Below are positions 50,398 to 58,415 of a stretch of 64,000 nt of DNA, in pieces (positions within the stretch are counted from its first letter, which is position 1; the number at the start of each line of letters is the position of its first letter). The notes beneath the pieces are model-generated. The model was not told the DNA's origin, ran no database searches, and was given only the letters and a program-made list of their open reading frames with translations. This DNA comes from Nitrospira sp. (GTDB lineage: Bacteria > Nitrospirota > Nitrospiria > Nitrospirales > Nitrospiraceae): assembly GCA_037045225.1 (NCBI GenBank), contig JBAOHZ010000009.1, forward strand, positions 2,542,001 through 2,606,000. Reading direction: 5' to 3'. The translations under genes were made by a program, and so were the position numbers.

Positions 50398-51351
50398 ATG
50401 ATGGCGTCACAAATTGGATTTTTGTTCCCCGGACAGGGGTCGCAATCTGTAGGAATGGGGCGGGCGTTTTACGAGGCGTCTCCGGCAGTCAAGGCGGTCT
50501 ATGAAGAGGCCTCCTCCATTCTCGGGTACGATGTGGCGCAGCTCTGTTTCGACGGTCCGGCGGAGCGGTTGAATCTCACGGAGAATACTCAGCCGGCGTT
50601 GTTGGTGAGTAGTGCCGCGGCCCTGAAGGCGCTGGAACCGGCCGGGTTGAAGCCGCTGGCCGTTGCAGGGCATAGTCTCGGTGAATATTCGGCGGTCTAT
50701 GCGGCCGGTGGAGTATCGTTTCGGGACGCCGTCGCGCTTGTCCAGAAGCGCGGTCGCTATATGTCGGAAGCGGTGCCGCCTGGAACAGGTCAGGTCGCTG
50801 CGTTATTGGGGCTTACTGCGGAGGTGGTCAAAGCGGTCTGTCAGGAGGCTGCGTCGGTTGGTGTGGTGGCGGCGGCGAATTTTAATTCTCCCGGCCAAGT
50901 CGTGATTGCCGGAGAAAAGGCCGCTGTCGAACGGGCTATTGAGATTGCTAAGACCCGGGGATGTAAAAAGGCCATTCCACTCCCGGTCAGTGTCCCGGTG
51001 CATACGCCGCTGATGCAAAAGGCCGCAGACCGGCTCGCCGCGGAATTTGGAGGAATAGCCTGGCGCGATTTGACCGTGCCGTTGGTGAACAATGCCGAAG
51101 CCGTGGCGCTGCAACGCTCCGAGGACATCCGGGCCTCACTGGTGCGGCAGTTGCCGTCATCGGTGCGGTGGGAAGAGTCGGTACAGGCGATGGCGAAGCT
51201 CGGCGTGACGACCTTCGTTGAGATAGGGCCGGGAACCGTGCTGACGGGGTTGGTGAAGCGGATTCTTCCAGGCGCCGTCACGGCGAACGTCAATGATCCG
51301 AAGTCGCTCGAGGCGACGCTCACGACGTTGGGCACGAGCAATCAGGCGTAA
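50398..51351 (+). CDS. fabD: Malonyl-CoA:ACP transacylase
   Basis: A 317-residue acyltransferase. FLFPGQGSQSVGMG opens it; GHSLGEYSA holds nucleophile Ser93 and PVHTPLM the catalytic His; NFNSPGQVVIAG follows the family. The start is ATG 50398 (or the adjacent 50401). A perfect TTGACA at 50359-50364 upstream may belong to an extra promoter in the 106-base gap after fabH, but no good -10 partner is seen. Confidence 0.94.
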   Translation: MMASQIGFLFPGQGSQSVGMGRAFYEASPAVKAVYEEASSILGYDVAQLCFDGPAERLNLTENTQPALLVSSAAALKALEPAGLKPLAVAGHSLGEYSAVYAAGGVSFRDAVALVQKRGRYMSEAVPPGTGQVAALLGLTAEVVKAVCQEAASVGVVAAANFNSPGQVVIAGEKAAVERAIEIAKTRGCKKAIPLPVSVPVHTPLMQKAADRLAAEFGGIAWRDLTVPLVNNAEAVALQRSEDIRASLVRQLPSSVRWEESVQAMAKLGVTTFVEIGPGTVLTGLVKRILPGAVTANVNDPKSLEATLTTLGTSNQA

Positions 51352-51380
51352 GACGAGTTGAGATTGCGGGGAGCAGGCTG

Positions 51381-52124
51381 ATGTCATTACAGGGAAAAGT
51401 CGCGATTGTCACCGGGGGCGCCCAAGGAATCGGACGGGCCATTGCGGAAGCGTTGGCGGAGGACGGGGCGGATATCGTGGTCGCTGACCTTGATCCGGCG
51501 CGTTCGCAGGATGCGGTGGCGGCGATTCAAAAGATGGGACGCCGGGCGCTGAGTGTGAAGGTGAACGTGGCCGATTGGAACGATACCAAGGCCATGGCTG
51601 ACCACGTGATGCAGGAGTGGGGCAGAATTGATATTCTGGTGAACAACGCGGGCATTACCCGTGATGGATTGTTGCTCAGAATGAAAGAAGAAGATTGGAA
51701 CCTGGTCTTGCAGGTTAATCTGAATGGAACCTTTCATTGCACGAAAGCCGTTCTCCTTCCGATGACGAAACAGCGTTTTGGGCGGATCGTCAACATCGCC
51801 TCGATCGTCGGGGCAATGGGGAATGTGGGGCAGGCGAACTATGCCGCCTCCAAGGCGGCGGTGATTGGGTTTACCAAGACGGCCGCGCGTGAGTATGCCA
51901 GTCGAGCGGTGACGGTAAATGCGGTGGCGCCGGGCTTTATCGATACGGCGATGACCCAGGGACTGTCCCCCGAAGTCAAGGAGGCGTTGCAGAAGCAGAT
52001 TCCTTTGGGCCGACTGGGGCTTCCCTCCGACATTGCGGCGGCGGTTCGGTTTCTGGTATCGGATGCAGCGTCGTATATCACAGGGCAAGTGTTGCACGTG
52101 AACGGTGGCATGCTCATGGTATAA
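51381..52124 (+). CDS. fabG: 3-oxoacyl-ACP reductase
   Basis: A 247-residue short-chain dehydrogenase. The NADPH loop is TGGAQGIGRAIAEAL (11-25); NNAGITRDGLLLRM is the FabG-specific active-site segment; the catalytic Ser and YAASKAA Tyr-Lys are present, ending in TGQVLHVNGGMLM. GGGGAG precedes the ATG. It reduces beta-ketoacyl-ACP in chain elongation. Confidence 0.95.
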   Translation: MSLQGKVAIVTGGAQGIGRAIAEALAEDGADIVVADLDPARSQDAVAAIQKMGRRALSVKVNVADWNDTKAMADHVMQEWGRIDILVNNAGITRDGLLLRMKEEDWNLVLQVNLNGTFHCTKAVLLPMTKQRFGRIVNIASIVGAMGNVGQANYAASKAAVIGFTKTAAREYASRAVTVNAVAPGFIDTAMTQGLSPEVKEALQKQIPLGRLGLPSDIAAAVRFLVSDAASYITGQVLHVNGGMLMV

Positions 52125-52223
52125 GTGAGTCAGGTCGGGTGTCCGGGTTGGTGTCCTCGATCCGGAATCTCCCGGTGAGGAATGTGGAGGTCAAGTAAGA
52201 TGGGGAAGGAGGTGGGCAAGTCC

Positions 52224-52457
52224 ATGGCAACAGTAGATGAACGGGTGAAGAAAATTATTGCCGAGCAGTTGGGGGTCGAGGAAGAAGAAGTAACGCTCGA
52301 GGCCCATTTCGTCGAGGATTTGGGCGCCGATTCGCTCGACACGGTCGAATTGGTGATGGCTCTGGAAGAAGAGTTTGAAATCGAGATCCCCGATGAGGAT
52401 GCCGAGAAGATCCTAACCGTCGGCAAAGCGCTGGATTATATTAAAGAGAAGGCCTAG
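52224..52457 (+). CDS. acpP: Acyl carrier protein
   Basis: A 77-residue acidic four-helix protein. The phosphopantetheine site is DLGADSLDTVELVMALEEEF with Ser37. ATG 52224 gives the standard length and has AGGAGG about 11 bases upstream; the longer frame from 52182 is leader. It sits between fabG and fabF, the usual place. Confidence 0.95.
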   Translation: MATVDERVKKIIAEQLGVEEEEVTLEAHFVEDLGADSLDTVELVMALEEEFEIEIPDEDAEKILTVGKALDYIKEKA

Positions 52458-52470
52458 CGGAACCGTAGGT

Positions 52471-53721
52471 ATGCACGATCGACCTGCCAGACGTGTGGTG
52501 GTAACCGGTCTCGGACTGGTCACTCCGCTTGGGACCGGGGTGGAGAAGACCTGGAAAGCGCTGTGCGCCGGAGAGTCGGGGATCGGCCGAATCACGCGAT
52601 TCGATCCGACCGGCTATGATGCGCAGATTGCTGGAGAGGTCAAGGATTTCGACCCGGCTCAGTTCATCGAGAAAAAAGAAATCAAGAAGATGGACACCTT
52701 CATCCACTATGCGGTGGGGGCGAGCCAGTTGGCGGTGGACGACGCGAAGCTCAAGGTGGTGCCTGAAGAAGCCACGCGAGTCGGCGTCTACATCGGGTCC
52801 GGTATCGGTGGGCTGGGGTCTATTGAACATTATCATGATGTGCTCAGGGAGAAGGGTCCTGGTCGGGTCTCTCCGTTTTTCATTCCGATGACCATCATCA
52901 ACCTTGCTTCCGGGCAGGTGGCGATTCGAGTCGGTGCAAAAGGACCCAACTCCTGTGCTGTGACGGCCTGTGCAACCGGCAATCACTGCATCGGCGATGC
53001 CTACCGGCTCATTCAGCGCAGTGATGCGGATGTGATGATCGCCGGCGGTGCCGAGGCGGCGATTACCCCCCTTGGCGTGGCCGGGTTTGCTTCGGCAAAA
53101 GCCCTCTCTTTTAGAAACGACAACCCGACGAAGGCCAGCCGTCCATTCGACAAGGATCGAGACGGGTTCGTCTTGGGCGAAGGGGCCGGTGTGGTGGTGC
53201 TCGAAGAACTTGAGCATGCGCGTGCGCGCGGCGCTCGCATCTATGCCGAAGTCATCGGATACGCGATGAATAGCGATGCGTACCATATTACGGCTCCGCC
53301 TGAAGAAGGGGAGGGCGCGGTCCGGTGTATGGAAATGGCGTTGAAGGATGCTGGGGTGGCCAAAACAGACATCGGCTATATCAACGCCCATGGTACGTCT
53401 ACCATGGCGGATGCCATTGAAACCAAGGCGATTAAGCATGTGTTTGGGGAGCAAGCCTACAGAATTCCTGTCAGTTCGACGAAATCCATGACAGGGCATC
53501 TCTTGGGTGCGGCCGGTGGTATTGAGGCAGTGTTTAGCATTCTGGCGCTGCACCATGGCGTGTTGCCCCCGACCATCAATCTTGATCATCCCGATCCCGC
53601 CTGCGATCTTGACTACGTGCCCAATACTGCGCGTCTGGTCAAGACTCAGGTCGTCCTTTCCAATTCCTTCGGGTTTGGCGGGGTTAACGCCTGTCTCCTT
53701 TTTCGCAGGTGTGACCAGTAA
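52471..53721 (+). CDS. fabF: Beta-ketoacyl-ACP synthase II
   Basis: A 416-residue condensing enzyme for chain elongation. The catalytic Cys167 lies in SCAVTACATGNHCIGDA; the two His lie in YINAHGTSTMAD and KSMTGHLLGAAGG. VVVTGLGLVTPLGTG opens it. It starts 13 bases after acpP. Confidence 0.95.
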   Translation: MHDRPARRVVVTGLGLVTPLGTGVEKTWKALCAGESGIGRITRFDPTGYDAQIAGEVKDFDPAQFIEKKEIKKMDTFIHYAVGASQLAVDDAKLKVVPEEATRVGVYIGSGIGGLGSIEHYHDVLREKGPGRVSPFFIPMTIINLASGQVAIRVGAKGPNSCAVTACATGNHCIGDAYRLIQRSDADVMIAGGAEAAITPLGVAGFASAKALSFRNDNPTKASRPFDKDRDGFVLGEGAGVVVLEELEHARARGARIYAEVIGYAMNSDAYHITAPPEEGEGAVRCMEMALKDAGVAKTDIGYINAHGTSTMADAIETKAIKHVFGEQAYRIPVSSTKSMTGHLLGAAGGIEAVFSILALHHGVLPPTINLDHPDPACDLDYVPNTARLVKTQVVLSNSFGFGGVNACLLFRRCDQ

Positions 53722-53748
53722 TCCTCTTCAGTGCGCGAGTCAGGTCGT

Positions 53749-54453
53749 ATGACGCCGGCTACGTCAATTGAGGCGGTCCAGCGCCTTCTGGGCTACCGTT
53801 TCCATCAGCCTCGCCTGTTGGAAGAAGCGTTGACGCACAAGTCTTACTCCAACGAGCGGCGCAGCAAAGATCGAACACAGAATGAACGCTTGGAGTTTCT
53901 GGGCGACGCGGTGCTCTCCCTTGTCATGAGTGAGTATCTCGCCGCTGAGTTTCCAGGCAGCAATGAGGGCGGCCTTTCGAAGTTGAAGGCCCACCTGGTC
54001 AGCGAGGCGTCGCTTGCGAAGGCGGCCAGACGCATGAAGCTGGGCCACCTCTTGCGACTGGGGAAAGGCGAAGAACTCTCCAAGGGGCGTGAGAAACACT
54101 CCCTGTTGGCGGATGCGCTTGAAGCCCTGATTGCCGCGATTTATCTAGACGGCGGGCTGGAAGCCAGCCGGACGTTTACGCTGCGGGTGTTGGAAGAAGA
54201 ATTGCTGGCGACACGTGCCGAACAGGCGCGACCAGGGATGGAGGATTACAAGACACAGCTCCAGGAGGTCTGCCAGAAGCGGTTTGATACCTTGCCGCAG
54301 TATGCGACCGTCCGGGAATCGGGGCCTGACCATGAGAAGGTCTTCGAGGTCGAGTTGACCATTCAGGGTGTCATGCGAGGGATTGGGTGCGGGCATAGTA
54401 AGAAAGAAGCCGAGCAGATGGCGGCGAAGGAAGCGTTGACACAGTTGGCCTGA
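53749..54453 (+). CDS. rnc: Ribonuclease III
   Basis: A 234-residue double-strand-specific endonuclease for rRNA and mRNA processing. LLEEALTHKSYSNE and NERLEFLGDAVLSLVMSEYL form the signature with the metal-binding Glu/Asp residues; the second acidic site is LLADALEALIAAIYLDGG; the C-terminal dsRNA-binding domain ends in GHSKKEAEQMAAKEAL. ATG 53749 is chosen; a GTG at 53731 is in frame. It follows fabF by 27 bases, the common fabF-rnc pairing. Confidence 0.94.
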   Translation: MTPATSIEAVQRLLGYRFHQPRLLEEALTHKSYSNERRSKDRTQNERLEFLGDAVLSLVMSEYLAAEFPGSNEGGLSKLKAHLVSEASLAKAARRMKLGHLLRLGKGEELSKGREKHSLLADALEALIAAIYLDGGLEASRTFTLRVLEEELLATRAEQARPGMEDYKTQLQEVCQKRFDTLPQYATVRESGPDHEKVFEVELTIQGVMRGIGCGHSKKEAEQMAAKEALTQLA

Positions 54454-54487
54454 GCGAAGGGGCGTGGTCCGACAAGGAGGAAGAGTG

Positions 54488-55141
54488 ATGATGACACAGA
54501 TGCGATGGAGCAATCGATTCAAAATTGTGGGAGTAGTGAGTCTGTTCATGGCAGTCGGCGTGGCGGGAATCGGCCAGGCTGCTGAGGCTGCTCCAGCCGG
54601 AACCGAAGCTGTGAGTGCGAGTCAGGCGAGGGCGGTCATCAAGACAAAGTTCGGCGATATTGAGATCAAGTTTCTGCCGGAAGTCGCGCCGAAGCATGTG
54701 GAGAATTTCATCAAGTTGGCCAAATCGGGGTTTTATAATGGCACGACTTTCCATCGGGCGATCCCGGGATTCATGATCCAGGGGGGGGACCCCAATACGA
54801 AGGACTCGTTGAAGAAGGATGCCTATGGTCAGGGTGGGCCAGGGCACAATGTGAAAGCCGAGTTCAGCGATCTGCCGCACAAGCGTGGCGTGGTATCGAT
54901 GGCGCGGGCACAGGATCCGGACAGCGCAGGATCTCAGTTTTTTATCGTTGTTGAGGAGTCGAGGTTCTTGGACCGCAAGTATACGATTTTCGGTGAGGTC
55001 GTCAAAGGAATCGGGGTGGCGGACAAGATCGTGGCGCTACCGCGAGTGATGTGTCAAGGCGGGGCACCGACCCCTGCAGGGAAGGGCCCCTGCGACAATC
55101 CGGTTGAGCGAGTGGAAATGGTGGTCACGATCATCGAGTGA
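54488..55141 (+). CDS. Periplasmic cyclophilin-type peptidyl-prolyl isomerase
   Basis: A 217-residue protein with a signal peptide (VVSLFMAVGVAGIGQAAEA) and a single cyclophilin domain: VAPKHVENFIKLAKSGFYNGTTFHRAIPGFMIQGGDP, then SMARAQDPDSAGSQFFIVVEE. The catalytic Arg of FHRAIPGF and the QFF motif are present; Trp of eukaryotic cyclophilins is absent as in bacterial ones. AAGGAGGAAG precedes ATG 54488. It should help folding of exported proteins. It resembles PpiA/PpiB; a short Cys-bearing insertion (PRVMCQGGAPTPAGKGPCDNP) near the end may form a disulfide. Confidence 0.9.
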   Translation: MMTQMRWSNRFKIVGVVSLFMAVGVAGIGQAAEAAPAGTEAVSASQARAVIKTKFGDIEIKFLPEVAPKHVENFIKLAKSGFYNGTTFHRAIPGFMIQGGDPNTKDSLKKDAYGQGGPGHNVKAEFSDLPHKRGVVSMARAQDPDSAGSQFFIVVEESRFLDRKYTIFGEVVKGIGVADKIVALPRVMCQGGAPTPAGKGPCDNPVERVEMVVTIIE

Positions 55142-55204
55142 CCTGAGGATCTACGTGCCAGGGCCGAAACTCCTCCCGAGCGCGGCCTAGCACAGATTGA
55201 GCGA

Positions 55205-55780
55205 TTAGAAGGGTTGGTTCTGTTGTTGGGCGCGGACCAGCCCCAAGAGATGGGAGAGTGCTTTGGTCATGCGCTCCGCATGCGAAGCGGAGCGGAAGAG
55301 CAGGATATCTTCTGGAAACTGTGCTTCGAGTTCGGTTACCGCCCCGGTACAGTAACTTGTTTTCATAATGCAAGGGCCGTTGCTCTTGCAAGTCACGCGG
55401 ACGCCGTAGAGGACCAGGTTGTTGTCGCGCGTGTCTTGCCCCTGGTACTCGATCGTATCGATGTCGTGCAGATCGAAATGTGTGAATCCGGTATTGACCT
55501 CGTCGTGTCCGTGATTGAGTTCGACTGTGCCGAGTTTCGTTCCGGTCGGAATCACGGTGTAGATCTCGGTAATCTTCGTCGGTTTTCCCGCTTTTGGATT
55601 TCTGCAACTCAGACTGCGGACAAACCCGTGTGTATTGGCCATGTCGCTGATGAACTGCACGGTGTCATCCAAGGTTTGGCTGGTCGCCGCGCCGGGTAGA
55701 AGCAGCAGGCAGGCCAGCGTCCACATCAGGCTCACTGAGTTGGGCGACAGTAGTCGCCGATTCCTACTCCCCTCGTGCAT
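55205..55780 (-). CDS. Secreted protein of unknown function
   Basis: I do not recognise a family. From ATG 55780 (AAGGAG eight bases upstream) the product has 191 residues, with a signal peptide (LMWTLACLLLLPGAATSQT). The mature part has four Cys (SLSCRNPK, VTCKSNGPC, SYCTGAV), likely two disulfides, and beta-type strands (GTVELNHGHDEVNTGFTHFDLHDIDTIEYQGQ). It is convergent with the cyclophilin gene. The in-frame ATG at 55810 is less likely. Confidence 0.6.
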   Translation of the reverse strand: MHEGSRNRRLLSPNSVSLMWTLACLLLLPGAATSQTLDDTVQFISDMANTHGFVRSLSCRNPKAGKPTKITEIYTVIPTGTKLGTVELNHGHDEVNTGFTHFDLHDIDTIEYQGQDTRDNNLVLYGVRVTCKSNGPCIMKTSYCTGAVTELEAQFPEDILLFRSASHAERMTKALSHLLGLVRAQQQNQPF

Positions 55781-55886
55781 CGTGATTCTCCTTGAGTGCT
55801 TCGGGATCAAATTTCTCGAACGCGACTCCTACCGTACTGAAACCGTGTAGACACTGCAATCCCTACTTTGGCGCAGCACATAACCT

Positions 55887-55904
55887 GCGCCCGCGCGTGG
55901 GCGC
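55887..55904 (-). terminator. Short GC-rich stem-loop after the deacetylase
   Basis: GCGCCC (55887-55892) and GGGCGC (55899-55904) form a perfect 6-bp stem with a six-base loop, 35 bases after the end of the minus-strand deacetylase. There is no T-tract, so termination is only suggested. Confidence 0.3.
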
Positions 55905-55938
55905 GGCGTGACGGGGGGATGGAGGGATGCAGATTTCG

Positions 55939-56832
55939 CTACGCTAAATCGTGGGCAATTTCGGCAGGAGGAACAGCTGGAAACGCGGTTGCATCGAGCG
56001 GCATGATCGGCGAAAGGTCGATCTGTTCGGCAATGGGACCGAATCGGAAGGTATTCATCAGGGTAGAAACCCGGAACTCCATTTTGTCCAAATTCATATA
56101 ATGAAAAAGTTGGGAAAGGAAAGGACCTTCCATGTGCGGTTGGTGGGGGTCCAGTTCCCACGGATGGAAATACATGACCAGAGGACGACCTTTTTGTTCG
56201 ATCCGTTGCAACAACCCGCAGAGTAGGGGGAAGGGCAGCAGACGGAAATAGATGCCGCCGGCAATGGGAAGCCGTATTCCGCCTAGGTTCACGGTAGAGG
56301 GCGGGACTTCCCAGATGGGGCCTGAAGCAGTCTGTTTCAGATGGTGCCAAGGATCGGAGCCGGGAACGCCACAATGATCGTGTCGAATCGGAACGACGCT
56401 CGAGTCGTAGGTAAACCCTTCCTCGGCGAGGATGGGGAGGGCCCACAGAGTTTCGCGAGTTATCGTAAATCCCGGAGCGCGGTAGCCTTGCACCGGTGAT
56501 CCGGTGAGGTCTTCGAGAATTTGTTTGGACCTTCTCACATCTGCACGGAACAATTCCGGAGTTTGGGCTGTGACCAATTCATGGCCATACCCATGTGAGG
56601 CAATTTCATGACCACATTCGGCGATCTGTTTAATGAGTCCGGGATGTCGCTCTGCAACCCATCCCAATACGAAGAAGGTGGCCCTGGTCTGGTAGCGAGC
56701 GAGTAGATCCAGCATCTTGCAGGTGTTCGTGGTGACACGACTCTCAAAGGAGCCCCAGTGCCGTCGACGAATCGGGGAATCGAAACGAGACACCTGAAAA
56801 TGTTCTTCGATGTCGAATGTCAGGCAATGCAC
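55939..56832 (-). CDS. XrtA/PEP-CTERM-associated polysaccharide deacetylase
   Basis: A 297-residue carbohydrate esterase 4 (NodB) protein with the extra C-terminal domain typical of the XrtA-linked group. It opens with LTFDIEEHFQV (metal-binding Asp7), then ASHGYGHELV (His80 and His84), YRAPGFTITRETLWALPILAEEGFTYDSSV and the DUF3473-type block YFHPWELDPHQP. It probably deacetylates an exopolysaccharide made for PEP-CTERM protein display. The start is GTG 56832. No exosortase or PEP-CTERM gene is in the window. A sigma54-like promoter lies 130-150 bases upstream. Confidence 0.87.
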   Translation of the reverse strand: MHCLTFDIEEHFQVSRFDSPIRRRHWGSFESRVTTNTCKMLDLLARYQTRATFFVLGWVAERHPGLIKQIAECGHEIASHGYGHELVTAQTPELFRADVRRSKQILEDLTGSPVQGYRAPGFTITRETLWALPILAEEGFTYDSSVVPIRHDHCGVPGSDPWHHLKQTASGPIWEVPPSTVNLGGIRLPIAGGIYFRLLPFPLLCGLLQRIEQKGRPLVMYFHPWELDPHQPHMEGPFLSQLFHYMNLDKMEFRVSTLMNTFRFGPIAEQIDLSPIMPLDATAFPAVPPAEIAHDLA

Positions 56833-56970
56833 TGGTGTGTGATCCTTGGGTGTAGGGTTTTGCCTACTAGGCGAGATAAGTAAGAGCTGACATCAGGATG
56901 CTTGAGAAGGAGATCACAAAGCAAACCCTTTCGACATACTTTGTATACTATGTGTGCATGATGAAGTAAA

Positions 56971-56986
56971 GCAAAGTTTGAGCCAT
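56971..56986 (-). promoter_or_regulatory. Sigma54-like -24/-12 promoter of the deacetylase gene
   Basis: On the minus strand the sequence TGGCTCAAACTTTGCT gives TGGC, seven bases, then TTGC and T, the exact spacing of sigma54 promoters (TGGCACG-N4-TTGCW). The invariant GG and GC are present. Transcription would start near 56960, about 128 bases before the GTG. A sigma70-like TATACA nearby is an alternative. Confidence 0.5.
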
Positions 56987-57068
56987 GTAATTTCATTAGT
57001 GATTTCAAGCTGATAGTTGAAGCATCTGAATCTTCAGCACTCTTTGGTGCATGATAATCGGCCGAGAG

Positions 57069-57086
57069 CGTATCTTAATAGATACG
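57069..57086. promoter_or_regulatory. Palindrome, candidate enhancer site for a sigma54 activator
   Basis: CGTATC-TTAATA-GATACG is a perfect inverted repeat with 6-bp arms. It lies about 85-100 bases upstream of the sigma54-like promoter, the usual distance for an enhancer-binding protein of the PrsR/PilR type. It also sits between the deacetylase and the end of the kinase gene, so no other use is obvious. Confidence 0.4.
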
Positions 57087-57167
57087 TCGTAGGAATTCTT
57101 GAAATTGGTACATCGATGGGATGAGGGATGGAATGGATGGGATCGGGAAAGCCGTGAGACTTGCTGG

Positions 57168-58415
57168 TTAGGCCGTGTGATGTGCCTTGTCGTTGTTCAG
57201 TAATTGTTGCTGAAGAGGCACGGTAAATCGAAAGACAGAACCGGATCCTGGATCACTTTCCGCGCCGATATGTCCTCCCATCAATTCAACGAGTTGTTTG
57301 CAAATGGCGAGCCCTAGCCCAGTCCCACCATATTTCCTGGTGGTGGATCCATCTGCTTGGACAAACGGCTGAAAGAGTTTGGCAACGGCGCTTGGGGCAA
57401 TGCCGATACCATTATCCGAGACGGAGAATCGGAGGTGTGTGACCCGGTCTTGCTGTGCCGATAGTTCGCCATAACGGGTGGCGGGAAATTCGAGGCGTTG
57501 CTCAGGAGGGCGTTGATCGAGCTCCACGAGAATAGAGACTGTGCCGTGATCGCTGAATTTGATGGCGTTCGCCAATAAGTTGCTAAGAATTTATTGGAGT
57601 CTGGCGGGATCGCCACATAAGGCGGTTGGCACGTCTTGGCTAATCCGGGAGGTCAGTAAGAGGCCCTTCCGTTTTGCCCGTTCCCCAAAGAGGGCCAGAA
57701 CCCGGTCAATAAAGAGGGACAAGTCGAAGTCCAGTAATTCGAGAGACAGTTTTCCGGATTCGATCTTGGAGAAATCCAGAATGTCGTTGATGATGACCAT
57801 CAAGGCATCGCCGGACGAGCGGATGGTCTGGGCACAGTCCAGCTGTTCGGCGGTGAGGGGCGTATCGAGCAGCCAGTCCGTCATGCCTAGGACGCCGTTC
57901 ATGGGGGTACGGATTTCGTGACTCATGGTGGCGAGGAACTCAGATTTGATCCGAGCCCCCTCGATCGCCGCATCACGGGCTTGAGTGAGTGTGGCCTGGC
58001 TCTCCCGGAGTTCCCGGAGCACTTGGCTGGCCCGAACCATATACCGAATTCGGTTGGTGAGCAGCATCGCATTCAGCGGTTTGAGGATAAAGTCGGTTGC
58101 ACCGGCATCGTAGGCCTTGGTGATGGACTCAAAGTCGTCCAGGCCGGTCATGATCAGAATCGGAGTATGTTCTCCGGCCGGCAACCGGCGTAATGCCGCA
58201 CAGGTGGCGAATCCGTCCATGCCCGGCATCATCACGTCGAGGAGCACCACGTCCGGCGGGCATTTCTCAAAGAGCTCGCAGGCTTCAATCCCGTTTTCAG
58301 CCTCCATCACCGCCCAGCCTGCTTGTTCCAATGACTCGCGAGCGAACATACGGATGATGATATCGTCATCCGTAACCAGTGCGCAGGGTGCTCGTCCTGG
58401 TGTCAGCAGGTTCAT
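57168..58415 (-). pseudogene. Receiver-histidine kinase interrupted by one in-frame stop
   Basis: The full frame would encode 415 residues: receiver domain (phospho-acceptor Asp60 in VVLLDVMMPGMDG), a coiled-coil link, HisKA with ATMSHEIRTPMNG (His166) and an HATPase domain (SVSDNGIGI, GGTGLGLAICKQL). Codon 275, at 57593-57591, is TAA. It stands where homologues have Gln (GDPARLxQILSNLLANAIKFS), so a single CAA-to-TAA change explains it; the frame is open on both sides. The truncated product keeps receiver and HisKA but loses the whole ATPase domain. It overlaps the upstream kinase gene by four bases. It may be a recent pseudogene, a sequence error, or a phosphorelay protein without its own kinase activity. 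Confidence 0.8.

Larger units (their letters stand above)
56833..57167. other. AT-rich control region upstream of the deacetylase
   Basis: About 335 bases clearly richer in A+T than the neighbours, without a credible gene (a 62-codon minus-strand frame ending at 56820 has no family likeness). Besides the sigma54-like promoter it holds palindromes CTGAA-TC-TTCAG (57026-57037) and CGTATC-N6-GATACG (57069-57086). Confidence 0.6.
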
